A stretch of DNA of 49,889 nucleotides. Source: Saliphagus infecundisoli (GTDB lineage: Archaea > Halobacteriota > Halobacteria > Halobacteriales > Natrialbaceae). The DNA lies in contig NZ_JAIWHV010000026.1 in the NCBI RefSeq assembly GCF_020177375.1, positions 1 to 49,889 of the forward strand. The letters are read 5' to 3'. The notes under the pieces are model-generated. The model ran no database searches. It had not been told where the DNA came from and saw only the letters and a list, made by a program, of their open reading frames with translations. Shown here piece by piece: positions 48,907 through 49,889 of the stretch. The position numbers were made by a program, and so were the translations under genes. Position 1 is the first letter of the stretch; the number at the start of each line of letters is the position of its first letter.

Positions 48907-49580
48907 GGGAACCGCCCCGACGCGAGATTCGTGATGTGACTGGAAGCAGTACGGAACTGATGGAGTTTCGTCGCAACGTGGCCCGAGAGGTACCGCCCAC
49001 GTCCTTCTGGTCGTGTACGTCCATCGCGCACGGCGTTCACAATTGATCCGTCGCCTTCGATCGTGGTGTACGCGCGCCCGACTTCTATCGGGAAGTGAGC
49101 GTCGCTCCCGCCGGTGGCCGGCAGGTCGTAGGCGGTTGCAAACGCCGCCGCGCGTTCGTTGAATCGTCGACGGATGCACCGGGAATTGACTGTCTCTACC
49201 CCATCGATGGCATCGGCTAGGGCTTTGAGATCCGTCTGATAGTACTGTCGCAGCGAGTCGAACGGGTGTGAAAGGACAGCTGCGCCACCCTGATCATGGA
49301 CATGATCAACCACCGTCAATGGGTCAGCCTGCGGTGGTGGTTCCGCAATATCAAGCGCGAGGAGATGGCCTTCGGTCGTCGTTACTTCAACTGCAGAGAT
49401 TACATCGAGGGCGTCCGGTGCAGCCTCTCGAACGGCCTTGACGTTAGCCACCGTGTCGTGATCGGTGATGGCGATTCCGTCGAGTCCGGCATCGACCGCC
49501 GCAGCGACGACTCGTTCGGGTGGCGTACTCGAGCAAGGCGAAGCGTTCGTGTGGACTTGAAGATCGAATCGGCGTATCAT
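48903..49580 (-). CDS. PHP-domain phosphoesterase
   Basis: 225 residues. PHP motifs: I DLQVHTNAS, II GIAITDHDT, III AVLSHPFDS and IV GGSDAHFP, with the histidines and aspartates for a trinuclear metal site. Glu in ISAVEVTTTEGH also fits. It should hydrolyse a phosphate ester; small PHP proteins in archaea act on nucleotides or histidinol-phosphate-like compounds. Translationally coupled (ATGA) to the UPF0104 gene, and preceded by a short membrane-peptide remnant. Confidence 0.93.
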   Translation of the reverse strand: MIRRFDLQVHTNASPCSSTPPERVVAAAVDAGLDGIAITDHDTVANVKAVREAAPDALDVISAVEVTTTEGHLLALDIAEPPPQADPLTVVDHVHDQGGAAVLSHPFDSLRQYYQTDLKALADAIDGVETVNSRCIRRRFNERAAAFATAYDLPATGGSDAHFPIEVGRAYTTIEGDGSIVNAVRDGRTRPEGRGRYLSGHVATKLHQFRTASSHITNLASGRFP

Positions 49581-49611
49581 GGTGATCCCGGCGTGGAACG
49601 AAACAGAGCGG

Positions 49612-49737
49612 TCACGTGATCATCTCGATGAAATGGACCGGAACTTGATAAAGGACCGCGATAGCAAGGAGCCCCCAGATCGCGAGATTAGCGAGAAACG
49701 GAGGGTCACTGAAGAGGAACTTTGGATCACAGCCCAT
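49612..49737 (-). pseudogene. Possible C-terminal remnant of a UbiA-like prenyltransferase
   Basis: From ATG 49737 the frame reads MGCDPKFLFSDPPFLANLAI then WGLLAIAVLYQVP and stops at 49612-49614. The pattern SDPPFLANLAIWGLLAIAVLY recalls the last helix of UbiA-type enzymes such as decaprenyl-phosphate phosphoribosyltransferases (weak resemblance from memory). It stays open ~24 codons upstream without a start or earlier helices. It could also be a genuine 41-residue membrane peptide co-transcribed with the PHP gene 31 bp downstream. Confidence 0.35.
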
Positions 49738-49855
49738 CTGAGAGGTATGAATAAGAAAATGGGTAGTTGGATAGCGACCTTCCGTCAGACCGATTTCGTA
49801 GCAGTCTCATGAGTGGTCTCTCAATGGTGAACCAACTGTGGCGCTGGGGATTGGC

Positions 49856-49886
49856 GGATCGCCGGAATCGATAGATTCCGCGATCC
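49856..49886. repeat. Long stem-loop at the window end
   Basis: GGATCG-(C)-CGGAATC, loop GATA, GATTCCG-CGATCC: 13 paired bases with one bulge. It may be a mobile-element end or transcript-end structure; the window stops before its context is clear. Confidence 0.5.
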
Positions 49887-49889
49887 GTA

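Noticed and set aside
49579-49812. 77-codon plus-strand frame at the window end
   Set aside because: The opposite strand reads a hydrophobic membrane peptide with better composition; the plus frame is a shadow.
1-49889. CRISPR array, tRNA or rRNA genes
   Set aside because: No regularly spaced direct repeats and no cloverleaf or rRNA signatures were found by eye; a tRNAscan/CRISPR search would be decisive.

Overview
The window looks like accessory DNA from a haloarchaeon (class Halobacteria). Predicted proteins are strongly acidic, genes start behind archaeal TATA boxes (several apparently leaderless), and many families are typical of halophilic archaea: a multi-PAS histidine kinase, winged-HTH regulators with zinc ribbons, a DUF234-type ATPase, ISH8-like IS4 and IS200/IS605 elements. 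No rRNA, tRNA or CRISPR array was found. The genus, and whether this is chromosome or megaplasmid, cannot be told from the sequence.

Layout. 0.2-3.7 kb: a DMT-type exporter, an IclR regulator flanked by two matching operator-like inverted repeats, a decayed gene, an AT-rich gene-free tract and small or broken genes. 3.7-7.2 kb: a 1136-residue histidine kinase with a degenerate receiver domain. 7.4-9.1 kb: a complete-looking IS200/IS605 element (tnpA, tnpB) beside an orphan gene 3' end. 9.6-16 kb: a secreted CARDB-like protein, a DUF234-type ATPase, a HAD/aldo-keto reductase pair, a small Cys/His protein and an Nramp-like carrier without the usual metal motifs. 16.1-21.6 kb: a two-gene AddB/AddA-like nuclease-helicase operon. 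21.8-23.9 kb: a FilR1-type regulator, OsmC and a PaaI-type thioesterase. 24.3-26.4 kb: a nucleoside deaminase gene split by an ISH8-like IS4 element, then an enolase-superfamily relic. 26.5-29.5 kb: a secondary alcohol dehydrogenase, two proteins of unknown function and an SDR.

29.8-37.8 kb holds two similarly built divergent units. In each, a minus-strand operon of GNAT acetyltransferase and HAD phosphatase genes (one also with an IMPase-like gene) faces a plus-strand winged-HTH/zinc-ribbon regulator. A nitronate monooxygenase-RidA operon and a broken PadR gene lie between them. 37.9-40.3 kb is a decay zone (PIN, SWIM, PPOX and membrane-protein relics, a MITE-like element). It contains two diverged copies of a ~290-nt sequence whose stem-loops are kept by compensatory and wobble changes. 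This is the best candidate for something undescribed, probably a structured RNA. The second copy ends about 115 nt before a MATE transporter gene.

40.4-49.9 kb: the MATE transporter, a DapA-family aldolase converging on an enolase-superfamily sugar-acid dehydratase (a plausible sugar-acid pathway), a stack of nested relics (IS4 transposase, IS200/IS605 end, SDR), a GT39-like membrane glycosyltransferase, a tnpB-only IS1341-type element, and a PHP phosphoesterase / UPF0104 membrane protein operon.
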